From NCBI GenBank assembly GCA_025667525.1, contig CM046879.1:392669039-392733038 (forward strand): 64,000 bases of DNA, in the 5' to 3' direction. Position numbers and translations under genes: made by a program. Below, piece after piece: positions 10,976-21,976 of this stretch (positions are counted from its first letter, which is position 1; every line of letters begins with the position of its first letter). Under the pieces are notes generated by a model. The model had not been told where the DNA came from and did no database searches. It saw only the letters and a list, made by a program, of their open reading frames with translations. This DNA comes from Glebionis coronaria. Lineage: Eukaryota; Streptophyta; Magnoliopsida; Asterales; Asteraceae.

Positions 10976-13900
10976 ATGTTTCAACAAGTGCATTTTGATG
11001 TGAGTTTAGCCGACGCGTTGTTGTATATGCCTCGTTTCGCTTCCACTTTTAAAAGTATGATGAGCGATAAGGAAAAGCTTTCAAAGCTTGCTAATTGTTC
11101 TTCGGTTTATCTTAACCGCATACCGGAAAAAGTTGGTGATCCCGGAAAGTTTCTCATTCCTTGTGACATACAAGATATGAAAGAATGCCTCGCCTTGGCC
11201 GATCTTGGTGCGAGCATTAATTTGATGCCATTTTCCATTTGGAAATCGCTTTCGCTTCCGGCTCTCATTCCTTCGAACATGTCCATCGAGATGGCCGATC
11301 ATTCTACGATTATGGCATGTGGAGTAGCCGAAGATGTTTTCGTGAAAGTGGGGAAGTTCTACTATCCCGTTGATTTTATAGTAGTTGACATCCCCGCGGA
11401 TCCTCAAGTTCCTCTAATTTTAGGTCATTCATTTTTAGATACTTCGAGATCACTTATCGATGTTCATGCGAGAACAATCACTTTGAGATTCAACGAAGAG
11501 GAACTTATTATAAACGCTACTCAAAACTCGAAACCTTCTCATGTTTATGCAATCGCTACCATCAATCACATTGACATCGTTGATGTGGTTTGCGATGAGT
11601 TTTCACAAGAAGTGTTAGGTTTTTCCGATAGCTCGTCAAGTGGCAATCCCACTATTTTGGATCCGATTCTTGCTAATTCTACACCAAATCTCACTCCATT
11701 CCAAGGAGGCGATCTCACTTCAAATGAAATCGACAATGAAGATGAGGTGTTGATTAGTGATGATACTTCTATTCCACCATTTCTTTCGCCGATGGAAGTT
11801 ATGAGTGTTGAACCAAAATCTTCAATCGAGGAACCACCTATCCTTGAATTGAAAGATCTTCCTTCTCACCTTGAATACGCATTCTTGGAAGGTGATGACA
11901 AGTTGCCGGTTATTATTGCAAAAGGTCTTGCTAATAATGAAAAAACCGAGCTCTTGAAAGTTCTTAAGGCTCATAAAGGGGCAATTGCGTGGAAAATATC
12001 CGACATTAAGGGTATTGACCCAAAATTTTGTACTCACAAGATTTTAATGGAGGAGGACTACAAACCCGCAATTCAAAGTCAAAGAAGGGTGAATCCCAAA
12101 ATTCACGATGTCATTAAAAAGGAGGTCCTTAAACTCCTTGACGCGGGAATGATTTATCCTATATCCGATAGCCCATGGGTGAGCCCAATCCATTGTGTCC
12201 CTAAAAAGGGAGGAATGACCGTTGTGCCTAATGAAAACAACGAGTTAATTCCCACTCGTGTTGTGACCGGCTGGAGGGTGTGTATTGACTACCGAAAGTT
12301 AAATGACGCCACTCGTAAAGACCACTTTCCTTTGCCCTTCATGGATCAAATGTTGGAGCGACTTGCGGGAAATGAATTCTATTGCTTTTTAGATGGTTTT
12401 TCCGGTTACTTTCAAATCCCTATCGACCCTCGTGATCAAGAGAAGACTACTTTTACGTGTCCTTATGGAACGTTCGCTTATCGTAGGATGCCTTTCGGAC
12501 TTTGCAATGCACCCGGTACGTTTCAACGGTGTATGATGGCGATTTTTCACGATATGACCGAGAAGTCGATGGAAGTGTTTATGGATGACTTCTCGGTGTT
12601 TGGTAATTCTGTTCACATCATGTTTATCTAATCTCGAGCAAATGTTAAAACGTTGTGAAGAAACCAATCTTGTGCTTAATTGGGAAAAATGTCATTTTAT
12701 GTGTAAACAAGGAATCGTCTTAGGACATAAGGTGTCGAAGGCGGGGATTGAGGTCGATAAAGCTAAGGTAGACATCATCGCCAAGTTACCTCATCCCAAA
12801 ACCGTTAAGGGAGTTAGGAGTTTCCTAGGCCACGCGGGTTTTTATCGTCGTTTCATCAAGGACTTTTCGAAAATCTCTAGACCTATGACACACCTTCTCG
12901 AGAAGGATGCTCCTTTTAACTTCAATGAGGATTGTGTTAAGGCTTTCGAAACTCTCAAAAGGAAACTTACCGAAGCTCCCATTCTTGTTGCTCCAAATTG
13001 GGAATTACCCTTTGAAATCATATATGCAAGTGATTATGCTATAGGGGCCGTCTTAGGGCAACGTTATGACAAGCATTTTCGTCCTATCCACTATGCTAGT
13101 AAGACGATGACTGAGGCTCAATTAAAGTACACCACAACGGAAAAGGAATTCCTTTTCGTGGTCTATGCTTTTGAGAAATTCCGACCTTATCTCGTCTTGA
13201 CTAAAAGCATCGTGTATACCGACCATTCGGCTATCAAGTATCTCTTAGCTAAGCAAGATGCTAAGCCGAGATTGCTTCGTTGGATGCTCCTCCTCCAAGA
13301 ATTTGATGTCACCGTGCTTGACAAAAAAGGAGCCGAGAATCTAGCGGCCGATCATCTCTCTCGTCTAGAAGATCCTCACAAAGATGTTTTCGAGAACAAG
13401 GAAATTACCGAAACATTTCCTCTTGAGACTCTCGGTGTAGTGAATTCTAAAGACACCGCCCCATGGTTTGCCGACATTGCAAATTACCATGCGGGCAATT
13501 TCATAATCAAGGGTATGACGACACAACAAAAACGAAAATTCTTTCGTGACGTCAAGTTCTATTTTTGGGACGACCCTTATCTCTTTCGGATTTGTGCGGA
13601 TCAACTCGTTCGACGTTGCATTTTTGGTGCCGAAGCTTCTAATATCCTTAGAGCTTGTCACGAGGGACCCACGGGTGGTCACCACGGTGCTAATCTCACG
13701 GCTAAGAAAGTGTTCGATGCCGGTTTCTTTTGGCCTTCTATCTATCCTGATGCACACGCACTTGTGAAGTCGTGTGATTCGTGCTAACGTCAAGGAAAAT
13801 CGTCTCAACGTAATGAAATGCTGCAAAACATAATTCAAGTGTGTGAGATTTTCGACATATGGGGAATAGACTTTATGGGGCCGTTCCCATCGTCTCATGG

Positions 13901-14750
13901 CAACAAATATATCCTCGTCGCGGTGGACTACCTTTCTAAGTGGGTGGAAGCTAAGGCTTTGCCTACTAATGATGCTCGTGTGGTAGTGAAGTTTTTGAAG
14001 CAACTATTCTCTCGGTTCGGAACCCCTCGTGCTATTATAAGCGATCGTGGAACCCATTTTTGTAATGACCAATTCGAAAAGGTTCTAAAGAAATATGGAG
14101 TTACTCATCGTCTTTGTACGGCTTATCACCCGCAAACGAGTGGGCAAGTCGAGGTTTCGAACCGAGCTTTGAAGAGGATTTTAGAGAGGTCAATTGGAGA
14201 AAACCGTGCTTCATGGTCCGACAAACTTGATGACGCTTTATGGGCCTTTAGGACCTCTTATAAGACACCTATCGGTTGCACTCCTTATAAGTTAGTCTAT
14301 GGGAAGAATTGTCATTTGCCCATTGAGTTGGAGCACAAGGCATATTGGGCCCTTTAACATGCAAACTTTGACTTGAAGACCGTGGGAGATCACCGGAAAA
14401 TACAATTGAATGAATTGGATGAATTAAGAGATAATGCTTATGAAAATTCATTAATTTTTAAAGAAAAGACTAAAAAGTTTCATGATTCAAAGATTAAAAA
14501 CCGGGTTTTTAACGTTGGTGATCAAGTGTTGCTTTTTAACTCTCGTCTTAAGATATTTTCCGGGAAATTGAAATCTCGTTGGTCGGGTCCGTTCACCATT
14601 ACACAAGTGTTTCCGTATGGGACCATTGAGCTAGCTCAAGATGATGGTCCTAATTTCAAGGTGAATGGACATAGGCTTAAGCACTACTTTGGTGAGGAAA
14701 TTCCTTCGATGGTTGCCCTCGACCAAGTCACCTTCCCCAATGATAATTAG
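10976..14750 (+). pseudogene. pol: Element B pol: protease, RT, RNase H, integrase (broken)
   Basis: Protease motif ALADLGASINLMP with its Asp at 11201. RT is intact from about 11830, with FMDD at 12581-12592. A frameshift near 12610 separates RT from RNase H. RNase H reads [11 protein letters not shown] where A and C read [20 protein letters not shown]: a codon is lost and the first catalytic Asp with it. The integrase zinc region ([13 protein letters not shown]...SCDSC) ends at TAA 13785-13787, where C has CAA. The catalytic core has all three acidic residues ([23 protein letters not shown]), then TAA at 14355-14357, then a C-terminal GPY/F-like region ([19 protein letters not shown]) ending at TAG 14748-14750. 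Several lesions make it inactive. Confidence 0.92.
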
Positions 14751-14762
14751 CATTGAGGGGAT

Positions 14763-14821
14763 CGAGTCGAGCTCATGACTCGGTAATCAAAAACGAGGTG
14801 CCTCGTGGGGGAGATCCCATG
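14763..14821 (+). ncRNA. Post-pol twin hairpins of B (candidate structured RNA element)
   Basis: Hairpin 1: CGAGTCG (14763-14769) pairs with TGACTCG (14776-14782) around a 6-nt loop, the innermost pair being G-U. Hairpin 2: CGTGGG (14804-14809) pairs with CCCATG (14816-14821) around a 6-nt loop with one G-U pair. The linker contains CGGTAATCAAAAAC. It begins 12 nt after the pol stop. The same layout is found in A, C and E. The fold is inferred by eye, and no function is known to me. Confidence 0.6.
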
Positions 14822-16902
14822 CTTATCCTTTATGCTTACTATTCACTAATAAGGGGACTTGTACCCTTTCAACTCGTTGTCTCGTGGTTGTTTGTGATTG
14901 TGTTATCTAGATCATCATCATCTACGATTGAAGACTCTCGTGTTCGTTTACGTGAGCCTCCATCGTTCATTTGAAGAAGTTTTCACGATTCCATGACATA
15001 TCCTTCATTGTTCTAACAATTATCTTTTAGAATACTTAATAAACGGCTTTAGATATATTGTTGATCACCCTTTCCATGCTAGATCCTAAGCATTCGACTC
15101 TTCGTCTCTAGTATAGGGGTGCTCCACCTTTAGACTCGAAACATTGAGGACAATATTTACTTTTAGTATGGGGGGGTGAATAGGTACTTGCTTTGCTACG
15201 CCCTCACGCTTTCCAATTTTCAATGTTTTATATTGCTAATAAGGCTAAAAATGCCCAATTTTAAAAAAAAGTTCTTAGTTTTCATAAGTGTTTTTAAGAC
15301 ACGAATGTATATTTTCCGATGGGTAGAATAAGAGTTAATTTTTGACTTGATGGGCATTTGGAGCCATTTACATTCCTTAACCCGCTCAATTCAAGTTTTG
15401 CTAGACTTTTATATAGGGAGCTTTAAAACGCGAAAGTCTTAACTCTTTCGGGTTAAGAACAAGAACTTTTCGCAAGTTCCTATAATTGATTCTAGAAAGT
15501 CACTTATCAAGGGAACTTTAAAACGCATTCTCTAAACTTGAAAAAGTCCAAGAAAGTGCAAGATCCTATAGGTGGCTTGAAAACCCAAAACTTTGATTTG
15601 ATATAGTCTTAATGAAAGCTAATCCAAATTTGGCTTAATTTTGACTTGCATGGCTAAGTATTCACGAGTCTCTTTAATTAGAGGTCTTTATATAGTGAAG
15701 AACGAGAAATGATAGAGTTATACAAGTGATCATGATAAACGTAGAACACGAAAGTGTTCTTTCAAAAACTCATATGTTTTTAATTGTGGCTTTTTCTTCC
15801 CATAAGATCAATGCATTAGGAATAAATCATAATTACAATAAGTAAGGTCGTACGATTTGAAAGGTTACTTAGCCTCTAGCGCAAGATCGTTTAAAAGTTG
15901 CTCGGGGTTGAATAGAGTTCATAGCCAAGGCATAACTTATTGAAGCGGGACGCGAAGATTGGCGATCATCCAAAAAGGCCCTAACAAGGCATGAGGAGCT
16001 CTATTTTTGCTAAAGATCCCAAGATGATGTGAAGTATCATTATTCCTAAATCAATATGAAGGATCGAGACACACGACGAAAAGCAATTACTCCCCTAAAG
16101 ATCATGAAGAAAGTCTATCCAAAAAGACCCTAACAAGGTATGAGGATAAATATATCCAAGTCCGAAAAGGAGGCGGATCGTTGTATATCAAAATCCAAAG
16201 TAAAGATTGAAGAAAAATGATGAAGTCGTGGTCCAATATGAAGAATCTCTCAAAAACGTCAAGTGAAGAAATTCCAAATATCTGAAGAGAAGACCATAAT
16301 TTCGAGAACGTCTTCCCAAGATTTGAAGTATGAAGTACATGCCAAATATCGATCCGAGAAAGGTCTCAAATCGTGAAACGAGTTATGCCAAGATATGAAC
16401 TTAAGGAGATACACGAGAAGCCGTTTTAAAAGATTTTTTCCTTCGGCTAACTATTAATCAAATCGTGATACTTTGCTTTCGGACTAATAACTACTCAAAT
16501 AAGTAAATATGAATCACTTGTGATCCATGACAAATAGATAAAAAATGCTAGTAACCCATTTCCTTTTATAATAACTAGGATTGCGGGGAGAAAAAGTATT
16601 ACACAATTTAGACGTATGAGTAGTGTTAGCATTGTGACTTGTACCAACAATGATCTCGTTTTTGCACTTATCATGGAATGTATGACAATCAAGGATGACG
16701 AAATTTACTCTAAGGGACATTTACTTGTTTCTATTCTTTGACCCTAAAAGTCACTTTTTGTGATGAAAATCATACATTATGTCTTTACACATCTTCGTAG
16801 TATGTTGCAAGTCTTTTACTCTTCAATAAAGGTGAATAAAATTGAACTTTGGTAATGCTTAGATACTTTATTCTAGTATTGCGTGAGGGCACGGCAATGG
16901 CT
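14822..16902 (+). other. Long 3' non-coding region of B, with a block conserved in C and E
   Basis: No credible ORF; the env-like gene some Athila elements carry is absent. From about 15842 to 16420 the text is closely shared with C (44826-45400) and, inverted, with E (about 52500-53090). It includes two copies of a module reading CCCTAACAAGGYATGAGGA near 15978 and 16127. The rest shows no recognisable feature apart from the hairpin and G-rich tract at 15139-15177. Confidence 0.7.
15139..15177 (+). other. Internal hairpin plus G-rich tract of B
   Basis: AAACATTG-AGGA-CAATATTT (one G-U pair), followed after about 10 nt by TATGGGGGGGTG. Counterparts with perfect stems occur in A (58922), C (44328) and E (53738). 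The G-rich run resembles the plus-strand primer before the 3' LTR, so it may be an internal polypurine tract. Confidence 0.6.
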
Positions 16903-16915
16903 TAGTATGGGGGAG
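16903..16915 (+). other. Polypurine tract before the 3' LTR of B
   Basis: TAGTATGGGGGAG ends one base before the LTR start TGATGAG. This is the expected site for plus-strand priming. A has the same sequence at 60341-60353. Confidence 0.8.
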
Positions 16916-17973
16916 TGATGAGATGGCATTTATACATGATCTCATCATTCTTTTCGGGCTTTAAATGCATAAAAATGTCATAATATACCATATATATATG
17001 CTTGTGTTTGTTTACTTGTGTATTTTAGGTATGGATATCGTGAAAAAGACAAAAGATCACAAGATACAAGGAAAAACGGACACGAGAAACGAAGCCGTAC
17101 AAAGAACCGGGCCCTAATCATGGAATTCTCAACAAATACCCTTGAAGACTTGAAGACAAACAAGATTGATCCTCATTTAATGAAGAAATGACACTTAAAA
17201 CCCTTGTATATTAATAATTACAAGTTTGGTCCCTTAAGTTTGTCAAAATTACACAAAAGGTCCTTCAACTGTGAAGAAATGGCAAGATTAGTCCCTCAAC
17301 AATTTCAAATTGTCAATTATGGTCCCTCATCAAGCCAAAGATACATTGAAGACCTTTGAAGATCAAAAATGTCCAAGATCAGTCCTTCAAATATGCAAAA
17401 GTGTCAATAATAACCCTTGAAACACTTTTTAGAAAGTTTTGTGCCAAAATTGCCAAGTCTTGGAAGTTGTTACAAAGGAAATTGGGCGCTGACAGACTTT
17501 TATACACAAGTGACAAAAGAAATGAAGAAGAAGGGCTAAACTTGTGCTATTGAAACATTCAAACAAGAAATGCGCCAAACACTTTTCCATCCCTACAAAA
17601 ACGGATCAAAATCTTTACTATTCACCCCAAGAACCCAGTTACCATCTCACTTAAACCAAAGGGTAAATCCAAATTACCCATACCCACGTGTGATTCACAC
17701 ATGCAGAATCCCATCCCACACATAAAACCCTCACTCCCACTACTCCCTGGACCCCACACTCAACCTCCTTAACCAATGAAAACACAACTTGGCCTTCAAG
17801 TAAAATGACGTGGCCAAATCAACAGCCTAGACTCTTTGCTTCATATCAAAGCTGAAATGAACGTCCAAGATGAATTTGAACAGCTCATTCCATCAAAACG
17901 TCTAGAAGGACTTAGGGCAATTAGGGAATTTCACTTCTAGGGTTTGTGAATAGTTTTTAGCCAGGCATTTGCC

Positions 17974-17981
17974 TATAAAAG
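17974..17981 (+). promoter_or_regulatory. TATA box, element B 3' LTR
   Basis: TATAAAAG in the same context as 5662. It could drive outward transcription, but it is now followed by the C insertion about 340 bp downstream. Confidence 0.6.
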
Positions 17982-18319
17982 GATACCTCAACATGTGAGA
18001 GTCCCTTTGTTCCAGATTTTAGCTTTAAATCTTTGTAATTCCTTTTTATGAAATAAAGTTTGAATTTCTTAAAATTTTGAGTTCTAATCTGTTATTTATA
18101 AAAGTTTGGTGTTTGATAAGCTAAAATCTGAGTTCCATTATCTTGTTTGAAGGTTTTTGAGGCAAGGTTTTAAGAGATAAAGCTTGTGCATCAAAAATCA
18201 GAAAGTTGGCATTATTTTTGATCTCACCTTGTGGTTTGTTCTTCATAGCAGCTTGGAAGCTGGTACTTGTTCTGCTAGTACCTAAGCTCAAACAATCCAG
18301 GGCCTGGATGTAGGTCTTG

Positions 18320-18324
18320 GAGGT
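18320..18324. repeat. Target-site duplication of element C, left copy
   Basis: GAGGT before C's TGATAGG. The right copy is GTGGT at 47572-47576, with one mismatch. B's intact 5' LTR reads GAGGTTTGCATCC across the site, so the right copy mutated after insertion. Confidence 0.85.
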
Positions 18325-18783
18325 TGATAGGTGTGAAAACACCCATCCTTTTACCACTTAATTCTGGCTAAAACAAGACCAAAACACGTATTTAATATCA
18401 TTTGTTTGGAATTATGTGTGGTTTTTGTGTTTATTGTGTTTTCAGAGTCGACCGGATGAATATTGAAGAAAACATGGGATTTTACGGGTTTTATCAAGGA
18501 AAAAGACTCAAGACGAAGTCTATTGTCCAAGAGATGCAAAAGATTTGAAGTCCTTGTGCCTATTTGAAGATTTATCGAAGAATAGAGCCAGAGATGGAAG
18601 ATTCATATATGTCGAAGAACTCGGGTCTATTAAATAAAAGATTATAAGACGAGTTGGAATTATTCACCGACACTTCTAAAAATCCAAAGTCGGAAACGTT
18701 TAATTAAAAGAGACGAGAAGACTAAAGAAGGAAGAAGAAAAGAAGCCCAAAACCAAGCCCATTTGCAAGCCCATACACACGCC

Positions 18784-18791
18784 TATATAAA
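18784..18791 (+). promoter_or_regulatory. TATA box, element C 5' LTR
   Basis: TATATAAA in CGCCTATATAAAGGCCC. The copy in the 3' LTR is at 46352-46359. Confidence 0.65.
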
Positions 18792-19382
18792 GGCCCTTAC
18801 TTGACAAATTTCACACACTTAGTTAGTTTTTAGTTTTTGGATTTCTCTAGTTTAGAGAGAGAAAGTTCTAAACTTTCTCTCACTAGATTTCATCATTTTC
18901 TCTTTCTAGATCAAAACTTTTGTATTATCTTCCATTAATCAAGTTCAAGTTTTTATCTTTTAATCTTTAATCTCATCCTTCCTTTCTTTTATTTTGATTG
19001 ATTTTGTTACAATTCTCGTATGATCCGTGTTGTTCATTAATGATTTGTGCTTAAAAAGTTGATTTCTTTTTATGTTTCCTTAAGTGTATACATGAATAAG
19101 CTTTGAGATCCTTGTTCTTAATGGCTTATTTGTTGATTTAGCTTATTTACTTTTTAAAGTTTTTATGAAAAGTTCATCTTTTTATTGATTTGATTTGAAA
19201 GTTGTTTATTTTAAGTTTAGATAAGTTGTTTTTAGTGCTTATTTGATCAGATTTTTATTGGATTCGAGTTAGTTTTGGGAGTTAGCTTATTCTATAAGCT
19301 TATTTCCCTAGCTTAAAGTTTCGGATTAGCACCATTTCAGAAAGGGCAAAGCCCTTTTCCGACCGAGTATTCCGACCAAGCA

Positions 19383-19387
19383 CATCC
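19383..19387. repeat. Target-site duplication of element D, left copy
   Basis: CATCC before D's TGTAGAATATTG. The right copy, CATCC, is at 37478-37482. C's uninterrupted 3' LTR reads GCACATCCCCTCTTTCC over the site, which confirms a precise 5-bp duplication. Confidence 0.96.
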
Positions 19388-19718
19388 TGTAGAATATTGA
19401 TAACCTATGAATCTATGAAGTGGGTTGATGTTTTCTAGTGAGAGAAACTAGAGAGAGAAAGTGAGAGAAAATGTGTATGATTTTATTACTATGAAAATGC
19501 AAATGGAACAACAACCAACCCCTTTCCTTAGTGGAAAGGGGTATTTATATTCCAAGCCTAACATTGGGCTTGGGCCGGTCCATGACAAGCCCATGGACCG
19601 GTTCTTACTTAAGTTAATAAGCAACTAATAACTAATTACTAACTACGAGCTATTACAACATAAATCATATTGTGGAGTGACCGATACTTCTAATATACGT
19701 TAAAACGTATTTCTAACA
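19388..19718 (-). repeat. Element D 3' LTR (331 bp)
   Basis: TGTTAGAAATACG...TATTCTACA on the - strand. Identical, as read, to 37147-37477. Confidence 0.96.
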
Positions 19719-19730
19719 ATCTCCCCCTAA
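19719..19730 (-). other. Polypurine tract of D
   Basis: On the - strand TTAGGGGGAGAT directly precedes the 3' LTR. Three more copies of TTAAGGGGGAG lie upstream on the same strand at 21580-21590, 21784-21794 and 27381-27392. Confidence 0.8.
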
Positions 19731-21976
19731 GGGAGGTCACTCCACGTTACAAAGTTCTAAACCTAGCATACTATACTAAGTCTTCGTTCTTTAGCTCGTA
19801 GTCCTTTCTTCTTTTCTTTCTTTTGTTGTGAATATGTTGGTTTGATCTTTTTGGCTTTGACTTGAGAGCATTGTTCTTTGGCCTTTCACGTGCGATCTTT
19901 GCCTTTCTTGTGAACTTTGCCTCGTCGTGACTTCATGTTCCACACACTTACGTCTTTTTGTTGAATTCTCGAAAGCTTCAGAGTTTGGTACAGCGGAAGA
20001 CTTCATCTTGTACTTTCTTGAATTTTTGCTGAACTTTGTTGCAAAAGACATAAGCATGTGGGAACGACTTTTACAGGTACACCGCAACACCACCGTCTTC
20101 ACTGGTACACAGCAACGCCACCGTCTTCAACAGGTACACAGCAACGCCACCGTCTTTAACAGGTACACAGCAACGACACGAATAAAATGGCTTTGAACAT
20201 TTTATTCTAATTCGGTAGCATTTTACCTCCGGTCGGTGAAGACCGTTGGACGATATTAGATATCGTACCCGTGACGGATAGTTTCAATTAAGTAACTTCC
20301 TGACAGGATTTCGCGGGTAAACCCGTTCTCTTTATTCGACCGTCCAAAGCTGACTGCGAACATAAAGAGTGAATCACTTGGATAAATTATCCTTGTGATT
20401 TGAAGCCGTCAATTCATGAAACCTGGAACAAGTGAATTTCAATTAAGATTTTCACCATCGTTGCTTTCCAGTTGTCACGAGCTCAATTCATAAAGAATCT
20501 TGCACGTTACCTACCAAGTGCTGTTTGATGTTGACACTAGAAGGATTTCCACTCGTCACTGTGATCAATAAAGAGTCACTCTGAGTGTTCTGGCAAGATC
20601 ATATGATAATGCGAAGAGGCCTGGAACGAGTTTAAGTTCAATTAAGAATTAAACCACTGTTACCTTCCAGTTTTTCACAAGATTGGTTCTAAAAGAACCG
20701 CACGTGTAACCTACCATGAGCTTGTTTGATGTTGGCTCAAGCAAGATTTCCATCTTCATTGTAATACTTGCGTATTACTCGGATGTTCTGGCAATATTAC
20801 AGGAATACTGCGTAGGACTCATGAAAATCTCTTACTTTTCACAGTGTGTGAGAAAGCAAGGAATAAATGGAAAGTGTCCTAATGAGACTTTTGATGATCT
20901 CTTGGCTCTAGACTCGATTGTGCGTTTTGATTTAGTGAGCGATGGCTGGAGAGGAGTGCCACCTTTTCAATACCAGTCTATTCGGAGTGAATAAACCAAT
21001 AGATAACGTGTTGATCTCCGTGTGATTAAAACAAATACCTTTTGAGAGATATTTGAGTTAGCTGGGAAGGGTTGTGCATTGCATCACTGGGTCCATGACG
21101 TCTTTCTTCAATACCGAGAATCATTAGCAAAAATGACCTCAATAGCATATGTATTGACCCGGTTTCTGCCTAAAGTTGTAAGGAGGGCTTCTTTCTTTAC
21201 ACCCTTTATCTTTACAATTCTTTTTCATTCTTCAACCCCTTCAATGCTTACCAATACGTCATCACTAGCACCTTGTTGTGATTGTTCCAGTGCTAGCTTA
21301 AGTACTTGGTCGGCATTCAGCTACGTTCACATTCTTTCTCCATCTTTCCTAGGACTTCTAATTCTATCTAGGGAATTGTCCTTGGGAAGATTCCATCGGC
21401 TCTGATGAATCATTGGACTAAACCTATTCCTACCACCCTTTTGTCACCACATTCGTCATGAATTAAGCGTGTTTTGGGAAGGAGTTGCCACCATGAAAAA
21501 TCATTGAAAATCACATAAGGTACTTGTGATATTAAAATCAAAAGTTTTGTACCTTAGGTGTTTTGTTCATCAAAATCGCTCCCCCTTAACACGTGCTTAG
21601 CACATATTAAGTTGGAATATCGTTAAGTCTTTTTCATCTTTTAGCCAAGTATCATTTAAATCTCCTTAATCCCATTTTCTCCCCTTATCCAAAATGTTAA
21701 CCATTAATATTTGGGATATTGAATGGATTAACCGGTCTTTGGGTAAAAATGAAATCGATGTTTGGCCATAGAACAAGTTATTGCTCCCCCTTAATTTAAT
21801 AAGGGATAGTTGTAGTGTTTTGGTGTGATATATTTTGAAAGATTTAGAATCTCGTGAGAAATTCTTGAAAAAATTATCAAACCTTAACACTACATCAAGC
21901 CATTAAAGCACATTATTCACAAATATACATATTCACAAATAATACCAATATAGAGTGACCTGAAATGTACGACCCA
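19731..21976 (-). other. 3' non-coding region of D
   Basis: No supported gene; small ORFs here have no recognisable domain. Contents: a roughly 30-bp tandem repeat (about 20068-20178), two diverged copies of a segment of about 130 bp (around 20418-20550 and 20621-20755) that share CCTGGAAC, TTCAATTAAG, CTTCCAG and GTTTGATGTTG landmarks, and two internal polypurine tracts (21580, 21784). Confidence 0.65.
20068..20178 (-). repeat. About 30-bp tandem repeat in the 3' region of D
   Basis: About four consecutive units built on the + strand around GGTACACAGCAACGCCACCGT, with variants ACCGCAACACC and the last unit truncated. No coding frame is suggested. Confidence 0.7.

Larger units (their letters stand above)
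16916..18324 (+). repeat. Element B 3' LTR, first piece
   Basis: Matches 4606-6018 with scattered substitutions and small indels, including the 31-bp array (17238-17330) and the TATA box (17974-17981). It is interrupted at 18324 by element C and continues at 47572. Confidence 0.93.
18325..19387 (+). repeat. Element C 5' LTR, first piece
   Basis: Matches 45892-46956. It carries a TATA box at 18784 and several GCTTATT motifs (about 19070-19310), and ends at the D insertion inside CATCC. Confidence 0.93.

Noticed and set aside
14751..16902. Env-like gene in the 3' region of B (and C, A)
   Set aside because: No ORF of adequate length or domain is seen on either strand; the conserved parts are non-coding.
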